Assembly (NCBI GenBank): GCA_021812265.1
Contig: JAKAOI010000009.1
Span: 1 to 15,714, forward strand
Source: Chloroflexota bacterium
GTDB lineage: Bacteria; Chloroflexota; Ktedonobacteria; Ktedonobacterales; JACDGC01
Direction of reading: 5' to 3'
DNA length: 15,714 nucleotides
This document shows, in pieces, positions 14,607-15,714 of the stretch. Positions within the stretch are counted from its first letter, which is position 1, and every line of letters starts with the position of its first letter. The position numbers and the translations under genes were made by a program. The notes beneath the pieces are model-generated. The model was not told the DNA's origin. It was given only the letters and a program-made list of their open reading frames with translations, and did no database searches.

Positions 14607-15644
14607 TCAATCGCGCCACCAAATGTATTTGGGAACACGCGGATCACGCTGAATATGCAGATGGTTTCTGCCATTAAGTATATTTTGAAAATCAAAACGA
14701 CTGCCGATATTTAATTGATGAAACGGCACATCATCTAATGGTCCATGACTGAAAATATCACCTGAATCACACACTGTAAGCACTGATATGCCATGATCGT
14801 GCGCCCATGAACCAAGCCTTCGGAAAGGAAATTCTTGATACATGCGTGACCATGTTAGGGAAAAACGCAAAGATGGCCATGATGTATTTAGGGTAACATA
14901 TTTTTGCAAAACCGGCAGCAGTCGATCAAACTTCGATGGCCGCTCGGAAAAAGTTGGCCAAGCGGTCCAAGATCGCGCTATGCCACTGACTGCAGCGTTC
15001 AACGTAAGCGCGGCGCGAATCGGTTTTGCCGGCGGCGGCGCTGCCCCGGATCTCAAATCGGCCAAATAGTCTAGAATCGCAGCTCCTCCGGCGCTATGCC
15101 CAAACAAATATATTGAACCTGTTTTAGAGGGCATGGCGTTTAAAATTTGCGCAACTTTTTGTGCTGCGATATGCGCAAAATGTGTTTCGATAAACCGCAC
15201 GTGCTCGGCGATCCACCGTGACCATGGCTCCCCGGGTTGAATAAGCGGATTATTCGGATATTGTTTGCGCAATATCTCGCCAAGGTGATCCAGCCAATTA
15301 TTCCACTGTACTATGCCGATGCGTTTCAGCCAAGGCGCAACCGGAATACCGTAGCAAAGAATAATAATATCATCAATATCCGGCAGCGGCAGGTAGGGAA
15401 TATCGGAAGAGCATCCCAGCGCATATCCAAGCCAGCGCCGCGGCAGCTGTGTATTCTCCGCGTTACTGCCCGGAAATAATTTTTGCAGCTTTTGCGTGAA
15501 ATCGTGCGCGCTGATGGTATTTTCTTTTGGCTGCCGGCGCGGCCGAATCATAGTTACTGATGAAAGTATCAGGAAAAAAGAAAATATCCATAGATAATGA
15601 GAAAAGAAAGATTTCAAATTTTGTACATATGATTTTATATTCAT
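14607..15644 (-). CDS. Membrane-anchored alpha/beta hydrolase (lipase/esterase-like)
   Basis: This 345-residue protein has an N-terminal hydrophobic segment (about 17-33) between basic residues. It is either an uncleaved anchor or a signal peptide, so the enzyme probably acts outside the membrane. The nucleophile elbow is GHSAGG with Ser184, preceded by a strand (SIYLF). Candidate acid residues are D293 and D296 in VLTVCDSGDIF, and the candidate His is H328 or H330 near NHLHIQRD. This gives a plausible Ser-Asp-His triad in the right order. The substrate is unknown. The start at 15644 has only a weak ribosome binding site (AAGG about 13 nt away). It is the first gene of the likely two-gene operon with the M16 protein. 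Confidence 0.85.
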   Translation of the reverse strand: MNIKSYVQNLKSFFSHYLWIFSFFLILSSVTMIRPRRQPKENTISAHDFTQKLQKLFPGSNAENTQLPRRWLGYALGCSSDIPYLPLPDIDDIIILCYGIPVAPWLKRIGIVQWNNWLDHLGEILRKQYPNNPLIQPGEPWSRWIAEHVRFIETHFAHIAAQKVAQILNAMPSKTGSIYLFGHSAGGAAILDYLADLRSGAAPPPAKPIRAALTLNAAVSGIARSWTAWPTFSERPSKFDRLLPVLQKYVTLNTSWPSLRFSLTWSRMYQEFPFRRLGSWAHDHGISVLTVCDSGDIFSHGPLDDVPFHQLNIGSRFDFQNILNGRNHLHIQRDPRVPKYIWWRD

Positions 15645-15714
15645 CGATGATGTTCGCCTTAAAAGACGCTTTTTGGCGCATTTTGTTTCTGGCTCCCTGT
15701 GACCCAGTGTTTTT

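Overview
The window looks like a chromosomal segment of a moderate- to low-GC bacterium. It is most likely a member of the Chloroflexota, perhaps close to Ktedonobacteria. The Thr/Pro-rich 'TATATPTT...TPTP' linker of the lipoprotein, the C39-like secreted protein before it and the TnpB flavour all fit that group. This placement is inference and was not checked by a search. No rRNA, tRNA or CRISPR array was seen.

Layout. (1) Positions 1-1538 (+): the C-terminal end of a C39-like peptidase, then a lipoprotein with a probable beta-propeller-like body. (2) Positions 1539-2440: a long AT-rich gap with two good sigma70-type promoters, palindromes and no convincing gene. (3) Positions 2441-7170 (+): two long RelA/SpoT homologues (RSH) in tandem. 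They appear to have decayed in complementary ways. The first keeps the (p)ppGpp hydrolase residues but has lost key synthetase residues. The second keeps a full synthetase but has lost the HD hydrolase residues. Both carry the same TATAGTAT box about 20 nt before the start codon. (4) Positions 7330-9881 (-): a metal-homeostasis operon of a DtxR/MntR-type repressor, a translationally coupled divergent NRAMP transporter and, further downstream, a 69-residue single-span membrane protein. A strong extended -10 promoter and an inverted repeat lie before the repressor. (5) About 10206-11149 (+): a relic of an IS200/IS605-type tnpB element with an in-frame internal deletion, a broken zinc finger and a recognisable right-end hairpin. 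(6) Positions 11215-13284 (+): a seven-span membrane protein of unknown function and an MFS transporter. (7) Positions 13281-15644 (-): an anchored alpha/beta hydrolase followed by an M16-family protein that lacks the zinc-binding HxxEH motif.

How the genes work together. The RSH pair would split synthesis and breakdown of the alarmone (p)ppGpp between neighbouring proteins. This resembles the RelA/SpoT split of gammaproteobacteria, but here with two adjacent genes and with activity lost on both sides. It is the most interesting system in the window. The mntR-type regulator and NRAMP gene form a classic metal-sensing and uptake unit, but the transporter's metal-site residues are not the usual ones. 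The remaining genes are ordinary or unassigned.
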